From DATKKM01 sp036741795 (GTDB lineage Bacteria; Chloroflexota; Dehalococcoidia; SM23-28-2; RBG-16-64-32), in contig DAINRO010000013.1 in the NCBI GenBank assembly GCA_036741795.1, positions 1-39,455 of the forward strand: a DNA stretch of 39,455 bases. The letters are read 5' to 3'. The notes below the pieces were generated by a model that saw nothing but the letters and a program-made list of their open reading frames with translations, did no database searches and had not been told where the DNA came from. This document shows positions 14,977 through 24,414 of the stretch, piece after piece (within the stretch, counting starts at the first letter, position 1; each line of letters begins with the position of its first letter). Both the position numbers and the translations under genes were made by a program.

Positions 14977-16527
14977 ATGTCTGACGAAGCACAGCTAGTC
15001 TTACAGCTGCTTGCGGTCCTGGTCTTCATATTCCTCGGCGTGAGGATGGGCGGCATCGGGCTGGGGCTGTGGGGTGCGGCGGGTGTCGTCTTCTTCGCGT
15101 TCGTGCTGCAGGAGAAACCCGGCGAACCGCCGATCAACGCCATGTTGATCATCCTCGCGGTGATCACGGCGGCTTCAGCCATGCAGGCCGCCGGGGGCAT
15201 GGACTTCCTAGTGAAGATCGCCTCGGGGATCATCAAGGCGAATCCAAAGAACATCACACTGGTCGCGCCCATCGTCAGCTTCTTCTTCACCGTTGGCGCG
15301 GGCACGAGTAACATCTTCTTCTCGCTCATCCCGGTGATCGAGGAGACTGCTTACGAGAATGGCATCCGGCCGGAACGGCCGCTGGCGGCGGCAACAGTCG
15401 CCAGCGGACTCGGGATCACCGCATCTCCCGTCTCGGCGGCGATGGCCGTCATGGTATCGCTCATGGAGCCACTCGGCTTCGACCTGACCGAGATACTCCT
15501 GATCACGATTCCCGCCAGCGTCGTCGCCGTCTTCGCAGGCTCGTTCCTTCAGAACCGGTTGGGCAAAGACCTCAAGGACGATCCCGAGTACCAGCGCCGC
15601 CTCGCCGCGGGTGAGATTGAGTCGAAGAGGGAGGGTTCCGGCCCGGTCGAAATCCGTCCTCGAGGACCGCTTTCGGCTTACATCTTCCTTGCCGGAGTCG
15701 CCACCATCATCGTCCTTGGCCTCTTCGAGGAACTGCGCCCGGTTTACGAAGTCGCTCCGGACGAGTTTGAACAACTGGACGTGACCACGACCATCCAGAT
15801 CGTGATGATGACGGCAGCGCTGCTCATCGTTCTCTTCTGTGACACCAAACCCGGTGACGTTATGAAGGCGCCGGTCTTCGGCAGCGGAATGACGGGCCTG
15901 ATCGCCCTCTTCGGAGTCGCATGGCTCGCCGACACCTTCGTCCAGGCCAACATGGACACCATCGTGGAAGTCCTCGGCGACCTGGTGAACAACTACCCGC
16001 TCACCTTCGCTGTCGCCCTCTTCGCGATGGCCGCGCTAACCACGAGCCAGTCGGCGACCACCAAGTCCATCGTTCCCATTGGCGTCGCACTGCTCATTCC
16101 CGCCCAGTTCATGATCGCCATGTGGCCATCTCTCCTTGGTGTGCTCTTTTTGCCGGCAAACGGCACCCAACTCGCCGCCGTCGCCATCGACCGGACGGGT
16201 ACGACGAAAATTGGCAACGCCGTCGTGAACCACTCGTTCATGCCAAACGTGATCTTCATGTGGATCGTGGCCGTCGTTGTCGGTCTTGCGCTCGCCGCTG
16301 CCATCCACGGGACCGAGGCATCGAGCCCGGACCCGGTCGAGCCCGCTCCGCCGGCGGCGGAAGCCACCGCTGAGCCAACGCCGGAAGCGACAGAGCAGTT
16401 GACTGAGACTCCGACGGAGGAGGCCACCGAGGAAGCAACCGAGGCACCCACTGACGCACCGACAGACGTGCCCACAGAGGTAGCGACAGAGGCGGCAGAG
16501 ACGCCGACGCCGGAGGTCTCGCCCTAG
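14977..16527 (+). CDS. DcuA/DcuB-type C4-dicarboxylate transporter with Pro/Thr/Glu tail
   Basis: A 516-residue polytopic membrane protein of the anaerobic C4-dicarboxylate transporter (Dcu) family, which usually exchanges fumarate, aspartate or succinate. Matching blocks include AVITAASAMQAAGGMDFLVKI, SFFFTVGAGTSNIFFSLIPV, IRPERPLAAATVASGLGITASPVS, TTSQSATTKSIVPIG and VNHSFMPNVIF. About ten hydrophobic segments are visible. Family members are normally 430-445 residues. Here about 70 extra C-terminal residues (from nt 16315) consist of alternating Thr, Glu, Pro and Ala with near-repeats such as TEEATEEATEAPTDAPT. SD TAAGGAGG lies 4 nt before the ATG. Flanking peptidases suggest it moves amino-acid or dicarboxylate products. 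Confidence 0.85.
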   Translation: MSDEAQLVLQLLAVLVFIFLGVRMGGIGLGLWGAAGVVFFAFVLQEKPGEPPINAMLIILAVITAASAMQAAGGMDFLVKIASGIIKANPKNITLVAPIVSFFFTVGAGTSNIFFSLIPVIEETAYENGIRPERPLAAATVASGLGITASPVSAAMAVMVSLMEPLGFDLTEILLITIPASVVAVFAGSFLQNRLGKDLKDDPEYQRRLAAGEIESKREGSGPVEIRPRGPLSAYIFLAGVATIIVLGLFEELRPVYEVAPDEFEQLDVTTTIQIVMMTAALLIVLFCDTKPGDVMKAPVFGSGMTGLIALFGVAWLADTFVQANMDTIVEVLGDLVNNYPLTFAVALFAMAALTTSQSATTKSIVPIGVALLIPAQFMIAMWPSLLGVLFLPANGTQLAAVAIDRTGTTKIGNAVVNHSFMPNVIFMWIVAVVVGLALAAAIHGTEASSPDPVEPAPPAAEATAEPTPEATEQLTETPTEEATEEATEAPTDAPTDVPTEVATEAAETPTPEVSP

Positions 16528-16550
16528 ACGGCGAAGAGGAGATGAGCATC

Positions 16551-17000
16551 ATGCGAAACCGAATGACGCTGGTGATGGCAGGAGCGGCCGTGGCCCTGTT
16601 GCTGCTGGCAGCCTGCGATGACGAACCCACTCAGCAGGAGGCGGAAGAGCAGTTCTGTGACGATGTCGCGGTTCTGAGCGCCGCCCTCGGCGAATTGCGG
16701 GACGTTGACAACGAAACCTCGGTCGACGAGTTCGAAGCTGCACGCGAGAGCGTCCGCAACGCCTACAACAACGTAATCGCGTCGGCTGAGCAGTTGCGCG
16801 ATGTCCGGCTCGACGACCTGAAGGAGGCCAACGACAATCTCAGCGAGGCAGTAGACGACATTGACGACGATGCGAGCCTGGACGAGGCGCTCGCTTCCAT
16901 CGATGAAGAAGTGGAGGAAGTCAGCGTCCAGCTGAGCCAGGTCCTGAACGACGTGAACTGCGGATCGGGACAGGGCGGGCAGGAGCGCAGCGACGAATAG
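16551..17000 (+). CDS. Small predicted lipoprotein
   Basis: A 149-residue exported protein of unknown function. A type II signal peptide is clear: MRNR, a hydrophobic stretch, then lipobox LAAC with Cys22 as the likely lipidation site. The mature part is highly acidic and almost entirely helical-looking, with heptad-like spacing (DEFEAARESVRNAYNNVI; LKEANDNLSEAVDDID), suggesting a helical bundle or coiled coil. Two more Cys residues, one near the start (QFCDD) and one near the end (VNCGSG), could form a disulfide. An earlier ATG at 16542 directly abuts the SD, so I choose 16551, which has AGAGGAG at a 9-nt spacing. It lies between the transporter and the second peptidase. Confidence 0.75.
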   Translation: MRNRMTLVMAGAAVALLLLAACDDEPTQQEAEEQFCDDVAVLSAALGELRDVDNETSVDEFEAARESVRNAYNNVIASAEQLRDVRLDDLKEANDNLSEAVDDIDDDASLDEALASIDEEVEEVSVQLSQVLNDVNCGSGQGGQERSDE

Positions 17001-17030
17001 CGAAGGAAACATAATAGGAGGTCGCCCCCG

Positions 17031-18371
17031 ATGAGTACCGATGAACTGCGCGGCAAAGTGAAGGCGATGATGCCCGAGGTCATAGAGGATCTGGAGAAAA
17101 TGATCTCCATTCGGTCTTGCGCGTTCCCGGGGTTTCCCTCCGAGCCAGTGCTCGAGATGGCGAAGACAACCGAGGAGCTATTCCGCAAGTACGGCATGGA
17201 AAACGCTCGTGTCATCGAAGTGCCCGGCGGCTACCCCGCGATTTACGGTGACATCCCGGGGCCACCCGGCGCACCGACCGTCATGATGTACGCCCACTAC
17301 GATGTGCAGCCGGCCCCGCCGGAACAGGGCTGGACCACGGAACCCTTCGTGCCCACGAAACAGAACGGGCGCATCTTTGGTCGCGGCTCCGCGGACGACA
17401 AGGGCGGGATCGCCGTCCACCTCGGCACCGTGAAAGCCCTTGCCGACGATTGCCCTGTCAACCTGAAGCTCATCGTGGAAGGCGAAGAAGAGACTATTAG
17501 CCACCTCGGAGACTTCGTCTACGCAAACAAGGAGATGTTCCAGGCGGACACATTCATCGTTGCGGACATGGGCAACCTCGCCCCCGGCGACCCCGCCGTA
17601 ACGACTACGCTGCGCGGGCACGTTCACGCCGTCGTCGAGGTCAACACCCTGGACCACCCGCTGCATTCCGGTGAGTTCGGCGGGGTGGCGCCGGACGCGC
17701 TCGTAGCGCTGATCAAGATACTCGGCACGCTCCACCACGACGACGGTGAGGTGGCGGTGGAGGGGCTGCATTCATTCGAATGGACGGGCGGCGACTACCC
17801 GGAGAAAACCTACCGCGAGGTGTCAGCAGTGCTCGACGGAGTGGAGCTAATCGGCCGCGGCAGTGTTGGCTCAAGGCTCTGGTCCAAACCGTCCATAACC
17901 GTCCTGGGCATGGATGTGCCGTCCGTCGAAAAGGGCTCGAACGTGCTGCAGCCCATGGCGCGGGCTCGCGTCGGGATGCGCATCGCCCCGGGCTCCGACG
18001 CCGACAAGGAAGTTGAGATCCTGATGAAGCACGTTGAGGCCGCGGCGCCATGGGGAGTGCAGGTGAAGACGTGGCGAGGCAAGGTCTCGAACGGTTTCGA
18101 GGTGGACCAGTCCCGCCCGGCGTTCACTGCGAGCCGTGACGCCCTGACCGAAGCCTACGGAAAAGAAGCCGGCGCCTGTGGTTCCGGCGGCTCGATCCCA
18201 TTGCTGGACGTCCTGAAGGACGTTGCGCCGGACGCCGAGTTCGTCCTCTGGGGCGTTGAGGACCTCGCGCTTTCTCGTATCCACGCCTCGAACGAGAGCG
18301 TCGACCCGCAAGAGGTCGAGGACATGATCCTGTCACAATCGATATTTCTGCAGAAACTGGCCGGGAAATAG
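17031..18371 (+). CDS. M20 family dipeptidase
   Basis: A 446-residue di-zinc metallopeptidase of the M20 (ArgE/DapE/CPG2/carnosinase-like) family. Visible residues are His89 in MYAHYDVQP, Asp122 in GRGSADDKGG (bridging aspartate), and the catalytic glutamate in IVEGEEE (about 150-154). The VQPAPPEQGWTTEPF and FGRGSADDKGGIA wording is typical of cytosolic dipeptidases. The lid domain spans roughly 195-345, and a conserved late His is in SRIHASNESV. A strong SD AGGAGG (17016-17021) is 9 nt from the ATG. It is not close to the upstream M20 protein in sequence, so the two probably have different peptide preferences. Confidence 0.9.
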   Translation: MSTDELRGKVKAMMPEVIEDLEKMISIRSCAFPGFPSEPVLEMAKTTEELFRKYGMENARVIEVPGGYPAIYGDIPGPPGAPTVMMYAHYDVQPAPPEQGWTTEPFVPTKQNGRIFGRGSADDKGGIAVHLGTVKALADDCPVNLKLIVEGEEETISHLGDFVYANKEMFQADTFIVADMGNLAPGDPAVTTTLRGHVHAVVEVNTLDHPLHSGEFGGVAPDALVALIKILGTLHHDDGEVAVEGLHSFEWTGGDYPEKTYREVSAVLDGVELIGRGSVGSRLWSKPSITVLGMDVPSVEKGSNVLQPMARARVGMRIAPGSDADKEVEILMKHVEAAAPWGVQVKTWRGKVSNGFEVDQSRPAFTASRDALTEAYGKEAGACGSGGSIPLLDVLKDVAPDAEFVLWGVEDLALSRIHASNESVDPQEVEDMILSQSIFLQKLAGK

Positions 18372-18426
18372 TCAAACTGAGCCTGGCGGCTCGCCCGGAT
18401 ACTGACCTTGGCGAGACGGTGACTCG

Positions 18427-19170
18427 ATGAACGGCACGGAGATCGCCCCGGTCGAGATACCGATCTGGATCGACATCCTGGCCGTTTTCGTCGCCGGAAT
18501 TGCTGGATCCCTCATCGCCGCCCGTCACGACTTCGATATCACGGGAGTCATCTTCCTTGCAGTCATCTCAGGGCTTGGCGGCGGTATCATCCGCGACACA
18601 CTGATTCAGCGGGGGACTCCCCTTGCGCTGGAAAACAGCAACTACCTGATAGCGGCGTTCGCCGCCGCCGCAATCGGATTCTTCTTTTCCCAACGCCTGG
18701 GGAGAGTGGACTGGGTGTTCACGCTTTTCAGCGCGCTCTCTCTCGGGTTATACACCCTGGTCGGCGTGCTCAAGGGGCTGGAAGCTGACCTCCCGACGCT
18801 AAGCGTCCTCCTCCTGGGAATCATCACAGCCGCCGGCGGCGGCATCCTCCTCGACATCCTCCTCACGAGGACACCCACGGCGTTTCAGCCGGGCGCTCCT
18901 TACGCGCTGCTTAGCCTGATCGGGGGCATCATGGTTGTGATGCTGGACGAGCTGGATATCTCAGAGGAGTGGCTCTGGTGGTTGCCGGTCGTTACCGTAG
19001 TCCTCCTACGCTTCGCGGCGCTCCGACTCGGGTGGCAAACGCCCCTCGCTACCGATCTGCCACGGCACGTGCGGACGATGGTTCCGAAAGCGACCATGCC
19101 GAAGGCTGTCCGCATCCCGCGGCGGCGGAAGCACGTGGAGGGTAATGGAGGAATCGACGATGCCGGCTGA
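18427..19170 (+). CDS. TRIC/UPF0126 family membrane protein
   Basis: A 247-residue membrane protein with the two internal halves of the bacterial TRIC-type (UPF0126, YadS-like) family, trimeric cation-channel relatives. The repeated glycine motifs are GVIFLAVISGLGGGIIRDTL in the first half and SVLLLGIITAAGGGILLDIL in the second, each followed by hydrophobic helices; seven membrane segments are plausible. The C-terminal 50 residues are basic (RHVRTMVPKATMPKAVRIPRRRKH) and longer than in most members. No clear SD precedes the ATG. The 3' end overlaps the start region of the next permease gene by 11 bp. Confidence 0.85.
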   Translation: MNGTEIAPVEIPIWIDILAVFVAGIAGSLIAARHDFDITGVIFLAVISGLGGGIIRDTLIQRGTPLALENSNYLIAAFAAAAIGFFFSQRLGRVDWVFTLFSALSLGLYTLVGVLKGLEADLPTLSVLLLGIITAAGGGILLDILLTRTPTAFQPGAPYALLSLIGGIMVVMLDELDISEEWLWWLPVVTVVLLRFAALRLGWQTPLATDLPRHVRTMVPKATMPKAVRIPRRRKHVEGNGGIDDAG

Positions 19171-20488
19171 CGCCATGCCGAACGATCAGGACGTCCCACC
19201 GAAGGGGATGTCCGTCGCCGCTGCGGCGTTCCTGGGGATCGGCGCCATGGTCGGCGCCGGGATATTCGCCCTGCTCGGCGAAGCGGGAGCGATCGCGGGA
19301 TCCGCCGTCTGGGTCTCGTTCACGATCGCGGGCTTCGTTGCGCTCCTGCAGGGTTACACCGTCGCCAAACTCGGCGCCCGCTACCCATCGAAGGGCGGGC
19401 TGGTCGCCTTTATCGTTGAAGGGTTCGGGTCCGGACGGCTGGTTGGTGTTGCATCGTGGTTCGGCTACTTCTCTGTCATCATCGTGACGGCCATGGTGGC
19501 CGTTACCTTCGGCGGCTACGGCCGAACTCTCTTCATTGGCGACGATGGAGACGATATCTGGATCAACGTCTTCGCTACCGTGATCGTGCTCGCAATGGCC
19601 GGCGTAAACGCCTTGGGGCCGCAGATCGTGGCGAAAGCGCAGTCCATCATCGTCTTCGTGCTGCTCGTCGTCTTCGGCGTGTTCGTCGTGGTCACCCTCC
19701 CCGACGTCGACCCCGACCTCCTCGCACCGTCGGATTACCCGTCGCTCGACACAATCGTCTCCAGCGTCGCCCTGACGTTCTTCGCCTACCTCGGCTTCTC
19801 CGTCATCGCGTTCGCAGGAGGAGACGTGCCGAATCCATCGAAAAACCTGCCCCGGGCCATGTACATCTCCATCGGCGTGACAGCCGTGACCTACATCCTG
19901 ATTTCGCTGGCAGTTTTCGGAACGCTGACGGTGGATGAAGTGATCGCCAGCGGCGAGACCGCCATCGCTGAGGCGGCGGAGTCGTCGCTCGGCCAGGCCG
20001 GTTTCACGATCATGGCCATAGCGGCGCTTCTCGCGACGTCGTCCTCCGTCAATGCAAACCTCTACGCATCGCAGGGCCTGACGTCGTTGCTGGCTGAGAC
20101 AGGGCAGTTCCCTCGCCAGTTTGGCGTTAGGGGCATCCTCGGCGGCAAGCGCGGTCTGACGATCACGATCGCCGGCGTCCTGCTGCTTGCCAACCTTGCC
20201 GACCTCAGTCAAATCGCCTCCATCGGTAGTGCCGTGGCGCTAATCATCTTCCTCCTCGTTAGCATCGCTGGTTTTCGCCTCCGAGCATCGACCGGATCTC
20301 AGGCGTGGATCATACTGCTCGGCATCGCGGTCACGGGTGTCGTTCTCCTGCTGTTCGTCGCCGACACGCTGGAAAACGAGCCAGAGACGGTTGCCGCGAT
20401 GGCTGCTCTCGCCGTGGGCGCGCTGTTGCTCGACGCCGCCTGGTCGTGGTACCGCGATAACCGACTGGCGTCAGAGCCGGCAGGGTGA
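19160..20488 (+). CDS. APC superfamily amino-acid permease
   Basis: A 442-residue secondary transporter predicted to import amino acids. The first helix carries the unwound APC glycine signature GIGAMVGAGIFALLGEAGAI, followed by YPSKGGLVAFIVEGFGSGRLVG. About 12 membrane helices are seen, and FFAYLGFSVIAFAGGDVPNPSKNLPRA is the conserved helix-6 region. An in-frame ATG at 19145 has an SD only 2 nt away, while GGAGG (19147-19151) is 8 nt before the ATG at 19160, so I use the latter. It overlaps the preceding channel gene and is convergent with the kinase gene. Substrate is not predictable. Confidence 0.88.
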   Translation: MPADAMPNDQDVPPKGMSVAAAAFLGIGAMVGAGIFALLGEAGAIAGSAVWVSFTIAGFVALLQGYTVAKLGARYPSKGGLVAFIVEGFGSGRLVGVASWFGYFSVIIVTAMVAVTFGGYGRTLFIGDDGDDIWINVFATVIVLAMAGVNALGPQIVAKAQSIIVFVLLVVFGVFVVVTLPDVDPDLLAPSDYPSLDTIVSSVALTFFAYLGFSVIAFAGGDVPNPSKNLPRAMYISIGVTAVTYILISLAVFGTLTVDEVIASGETAIAEAAESSLGQAGFTIMAIAALLATSSSVNANLYASQGLTSLLAETGQFPRQFGVRGILGGKRGLTITIAGVLLLANLADLSQIASIGSAVALIIFLLVSIAGFRLRASTGSQAWIILLGIAVTGVVLLLFVADTLENEPETVAAMAALAVGALLLDAAWSWYRDNRLASEPAG

Positions 20489-20557
20489 CATCGTTCGTGA
20501 GGTCAGCTTGCAAGGCGAGGCGAGGCGCGTGCGACAATTGCGCGAGCCGGTACGGTC

Positions 20558-23500
20558 TCAGGCTCTCAACGGAACGCCCACGCTGATCGTCGTCCCGGAG
20601 TCCACACCGCTCGTGATCTCGATCGTTCCACCCTGATTCGCCATCCGTTCCCGCATCGATTTCAGCCCTAAGTGCCCCGGGAAGTCCCTCTCTGGATCGA
20701 ACCCGACGCCATTATCCGCGACGACCAGGACAAGGCACCCTTCGTCGTTCCCCAACGACAGGCTCACTTCGGTGGCCTGGGAGTGTTTCACGATGTTGTG
20801 GAGAGCCTCCTGCCCAACGCGGTAGAGTGCTTCCTTCGCTTGCAACGAAATGTTCGGCTCCTCTTCCAGCGTTGTCATGATCTTGATGCCGTATCTGGCT
20901 TGTGTCGCTGCGATCTGCTTCTCGAGCGCAGCAACAAGGCCCTCTGACTCCAACGATTCCGGTCGCAGTTCAAAGATCAACGCTCGCATCTCCGCGAGTC
21001 CGGCTTCTGCCAGTGAAAGGACGTACTCAGTCGGCTTGATCGCCTTTAGTGGTTCGCGCTCCAGCAACGTCAGCGCGGTCCCCGCACCCAGGGAGATGCC
21101 GTACAGCGCCTGCGACACGGAGTCGTGGAGCTCGCGTGCGAGGCGCTGACGTTCCTCCAGGGCCGCCAATTGCTGACCGCTATCGAAGAGCCGCGCGTGC
21201 TCGATCGCTATAGCCGCCAGGTCCGCGAATGCGCGCATCAGGCGCGCGTACTCTTCCGTGAAGTAGCCCGGCTCAGACATAGACATCGTGAGCATGCCGA
21301 TCACCGAGTCTTTCGCAATGAGGGGCACTCCCATCCAGGAGCGGATCATGTTGAACGGTGGTTGTTCCAGGAGACCCGTCGAGGCGATCGCGCTCCGGTA
21401 GGCGACAGCGATGGGCTCATCGCCGCGGATGTCGTCGATGATAACCGTTTCCCTTCGGCCGACCCTGTCCATCACCGCGCCGCCTTTGCTCAGAGGGATT
21501 CGCGCACCCACTTCGCTCGCGGTTCCGTAGGATGACCACGCAGCCACGATCTCCATTTCGCCCTCGCGAATCATCACCACCGCAGATCCAGTGTGCTCGA
21601 TGATGGTGCCCGCCTGGTCGAGGATTACGCCAAGCAGCGGCTCGAGTTCGAGAGTGGACGAAATGGCTCGCGAGACTTCCAGGAGCGCCTGCGTCTCGCG
21701 TGTTCGTTGCTCGGTCTGTTCATATAGCCGTGCGTTCTCGATAGCGGAAGCCGCCTGCCCGGCGACTGCCCGCACGACGTTTATGTGCTCGTCCGAGAAG
21801 AAGTTCGCTTGTTTGCTCCCGATCGAGATGTTGCCGACCATCCTGTCGCGCGCGGCTAGCGGAAGCACGATCATTGAGCGCACCCACGCTGCTGTGGTGT
21901 TTGAAAGGTCTCCACCCCAGCTGTCACGGAATGCAACTGCTTCAGGGGAATCATCGTTGACATCTCGGATGATCAGGGCCTTGTTCAGGTCTAGCGTCCC
22001 CTCCGACTCGCGCCAAATCGCCCGCTTGGTCACGTGCTCGACATTCGCGGCCCCCGCGGCGTACTCCGGTGGCCGCCGCACCGCCACCTGGCGCAACTCA
22101 TCACCGATGTTCAGGGTGATGCCCGCGCCATCGTACGGAATCACCTTCTTGAGCTCGTCCAGCACTGCGTCCAGAACCGGTCGTAGTTCCAGCGTCGAGG
22201 TGATTGCGCGCGAAACTTCGAGGAGGGTCCTCAATTCCAGGGTGCGCTCCTCCACCCGTTTCTCCAGCGCTCGCTCGGACTCTCGCAACTGCTCGACCAT
22301 CGCGTTGAAGGAGTCCGCCAGATCGCCAAGCTCATCTCCTCGGTCAAGCACTACCTTCGTATCGAGGTCCCCGGCGGCCACGGAGCGTGTCCCTGTGATC
22401 AATTGGCCGAGGGGCGCCAGGATCAGGCGACGGTTGAGATAAGTCGCGCCCATCAGTCCCACCACGAAGAGCGCTGCCATCGCCCCGAGCGTGATCAGGA
22501 ACGTGCGGTCCCCCTCCTCTTCGATCCCGGCGGTGATCTGAGCGGCCTGGTCCGTCAACTCATCCACCGGCGCGGCCACTGCCAGGCTCCCACCCGGAAC
22601 CAGCATCGGGTTGTACGCGATGAAGTACTCCCTGCCCCCCAGTGTTACCTCCTCCACCGCGATTTCGCGCCCCTCGACCGGAGTACTCATTTCGTCAAGG
22701 ATGTCAGCCAGCGGAGCGTTACTCTCTGCTTCACGGCTCAACAGGTCGAATGCGCTGGTTTGCAGGATCGCGCCCTCGCTGTCCACGTAGAAAGTGAATC
22801 CGGTTTCCGTCGGCTTGAGCGCGTTCACAAGGTCGACGAGCCGGGCTATCGAAAGATCGACCTCGAAGATGCCGCGAAACGTATCACCGTCATAAACGGG
22901 TGTCACCGCCGTCATGACGAGGCCGCGGCCCTGTTGGTCCTCGTACGGGACAGTCCACACTGTCTTTCGCTCGGGGTTGGCCGCGAGTCCGAGCTCGGTC
23001 TCCAGGGCGGATACGTCGACCTGGGCCTGTGTCGTCTCTTGAACCCCGATCGGCGGATATATCCGGCCGACGCCGTTGACTCCGACAAACGTCATTGCGA
23101 TCGGCCGGTACGCGTCTCCGGCAAACTCGCCGGGATATGGCTCGATCAACGCGGGATACAGAGAATCGAGCGCTGCAGTGTAAGCAATGTCGTCGAGGAC
23201 GCCGCCTGCGAGCTCTCCGTTGTTTACAACCACTACGTCGGAAGTACGCGAAGGATCCGGATCATAGGCCACGCCGTTCTCGAGCCGGGTGAGTCGCGAG
23301 GTGTCATACGCGGGCGTCCCATTTAACACCTTGTAGTCTTGCAGGTACCGACTCGCCCGTTGGCCTATCGCAGAGGCTGACTCGAACTGAATCACCCCGG
23401 CGTCCGTTACGCCCCCTGCGAGTGTTTGCAGCGCGAGTTTTCCCTGCTCCTCCAGCGCTTCGCGGCTACGCTCGGTCGCGTTGTCCTGCGTCCGGCTGAA

Positions 23501-23602
23501 GCCGTAGAGAATGATCGCAGAGGTTGCCAGGCCAAGGAGAAGTACGAATGTGAGGAGCGCGACGTTGAGCTTCAAACCCAGCGATGCGTTGGGAAGTTTC
23601 AC
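20558..23602 (-). CDS. NarL-class sensor histidine kinase with Cache-like, HAMP and two GAF domains
   Basis: A 1014-residue membrane sensor kinase starting with GTG. Membrane helix 1 is at about 10-32, an extracytoplasmic Cache-like sensor domain at about 33-345, helix 2 at about 347-370, and a HAMP linker at about 370-425. A coiled coil then leads to two GAF domains (about 460-625 and 650-800), each introduced by a near-identical LLEVSRAI(T/S)STLEL helix. The HisKA_3 phosphoacceptor is His826 in RELHDSVSQALYG. The HATPase has the N-box QEALHNIVKHS (Asn936) and DNGVGFD (Asp963), then GLKSMRERM. The response regulator gene ends 16 bp upstream on the same strand, so they form a two-component operon. 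Confidence 0.93.
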   Translation of the reverse strand: MKLPNASLGLKLNVALLTFVLLLGLATSAIILYGFSRTQDNATERSREALEEQGKLALQTLAGGVTDAGVIQFESASAIGQRASRYLQDYKVLNGTPAYDTSRLTRLENGVAYDPDPSRTSDVVVVNNGELAGGVLDDIAYTAALDSLYPALIEPYPGEFAGDAYRPIAMTFVGVNGVGRIYPPIGVQETTQAQVDVSALETELGLAANPERKTVWTVPYEDQQGRGLVMTAVTPVYDGDTFRGIFEVDLSIARLVDLVNALKPTETGFTFYVDSEGAILQTSAFDLLSREAESNAPLADILDEMSTPVEGREIAVEEVTLGGREYFIAYNPMLVPGGSLAVAAPVDELTDQAAQITAGIEEEGDRTFLITLGAMAALFVVGLMGATYLNRRLILAPLGQLITGTRSVAAGDLDTKVVLDRGDELGDLADSFNAMVEQLRESERALEKRVEERTLELRTLLEVSRAITSTLELRPVLDAVLDELKKVIPYDGAGITLNIGDELRQVAVRRPPEYAAGAANVEHVTKRAIWRESEGTLDLNKALIIRDVNDDSPEAVAFRDSWGGDLSNTTAAWVRSMIVLPLAARDRMVGNISIGSKQANFFSDEHINVVRAVAGQAASAIENARLYEQTEQRTRETQALLEVSRAISSTLELEPLLGVILDQAGTIIEHTGSAVVMIREGEMEIVAAWSSYGTASEVGARIPLSKGGAVMDRVGRRETVIIDDIRGDEPIAVAYRSAIASTGLLEQPPFNMIRSWMGVPLIAKDSVIGMLTMSMSEPGYFTEEYARLMRAFADLAAIAIEHARLFDSGQQLAALEERQRLARELHDSVSQALYGISLGAGTALTLLEREPLKAIKPTEYVLSLAEAGLAEMRALIFELRPESLESEGLVAALEKQIAATQARYGIKIMTTLEEEPNISLQAKEALYRVGQEALHNIVKHSQATEVSLSLGNDEGCLVLVVADNGVGFDPERDFPGHLGLKSMRERMANQGGTIEITSGVDSGTTISVGVPLRA

Positions 23603-23618
23603 ACCGCCCCGCCCGTCG

Positions 23619-24254
23619 TCATTCCAAAGTGACGAGGCCGCTTTGAGCGGCGTAGAGCGCAGCTTGCGTGCGGCTTTGCACGCCCAGCTTGTTCAGGATA
23701 CTGCTGACGTGAGTCTTGACCGTCATCTCACCGATCATAAGGTCCGCCGCAATCTCCTTGTTGGCCCGGCCCGCTGCTACCAATTTCAGCACGTCCGTCT
23801 CCCGCTCTGTCAATAAACCTGGCGCGACGTCCGGCGCCCGCACCTCACGCACGAGCCGAGCGGCTGCCTGAGGTGACAGCTGCACCTGGCCTGCGGCTGC
23901 GGCCTTGATCGCACGACAGAGCTCAGCACGATTGGTGTCCTTCAGCAGGTAGCCGATCGCACCCGCCTTCACGGCGCCGACTACAGTCCCGTCGTCGAGC
24001 ACACTCGTAAGCGCGATGACCTCCGTATTGGGGTGTTCGGCGCGGATTTTCTGCGTCGCGGTGACGCCGTCCATCCGCGGCATCAACATGTCCATCAGCA
24101 CTACGTCTGGATGCAATTCCCCCGTCTGCTGCACTGCTTCCAACCCATTCGATGCTTCGCCTACTACCTCGAGGTCTGGGTCGAGACTCAGGAACATACG
24201 GAGCCCCTCGCGAACAACGCTGTGGTCGTCGGCAATCAAGATACGTATGGGCAC
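23619..24254 (-). CDS. NarL/LuxR-family response regulator
   Basis: A 211-residue DNA-binding response regulator, the likely partner of the adjacent kinase. The receiver has the acidic pair in IADDHS, phosphoacceptor Asp55 in VVLMDMLMP, Thr in ALTSVLDD and Lys in GYLLKDTNRA. The C-terminal LuxR-type helix-turn-helix is LLTERETDVLKLVAAGRANKEIAADLMIG followed by TVKTHVSSILNKLGV. The frame extends to an ATG at 24293, but family homology starts at PIRILIADDHS. A TATACT element (24268-24263) ends 8 nt before the GTG at 24254, favouring that start and a leaderless transcript. The regulator precedes the kinase in the operon. Confidence 0.93.
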   Translation of the reverse strand: MPIRILIADDHSVVREGLRMFLSLDPDLEVVGEASNGLEAVQQTGELHPDVVLMDMLMPRMDGVTATQKIRAEHPNTEVIALTSVLDDGTVVGAVKAGAIGYLLKDTNRAELCRAIKAAAAGQVQLSPQAAARLVREVRAPDVAPGLLTERETDVLKLVAAGRANKEIAADLMIGEMTVKTHVSSILNKLGVQSRTQAALYAAQSGLVTLE

Positions 24255-24262
24255 GAGGCCAC

Positions 24263-24268
24263 AGTATA
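24263..24268 (-). promoter_or_regulatory. -10 element of the response regulator-kinase operon
   Basis: Read on the minus strand, TATACT (five of six to consensus) is followed by 8 nt and then the GTG at 24254, so transcription would start at or next to the start codon. The sequence 17 bp upstream (GATGGG) is a poor -35. Confidence 0.4.
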
Positions 24269-24414
24269 ACGCCTCCCGAATGCCGCCCATCATCTCCGCC
24301 TAAAGAGTGACGCCGCCATCACCCAAAGTTGGCTCAGCATACCCGCCGCATGGGCGATGGGCTCAACGCGAGCAAACGTGACACTGAGGACAACTAGAAA
24401 ACAGGAGGCAAGCA

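Noticed and set aside
19049..20212. A 387-codon antisense frame over the APC permease
   Set aside because: Charged low-quality sequence opposite a clear 12-helix permease. No start signal is seen.
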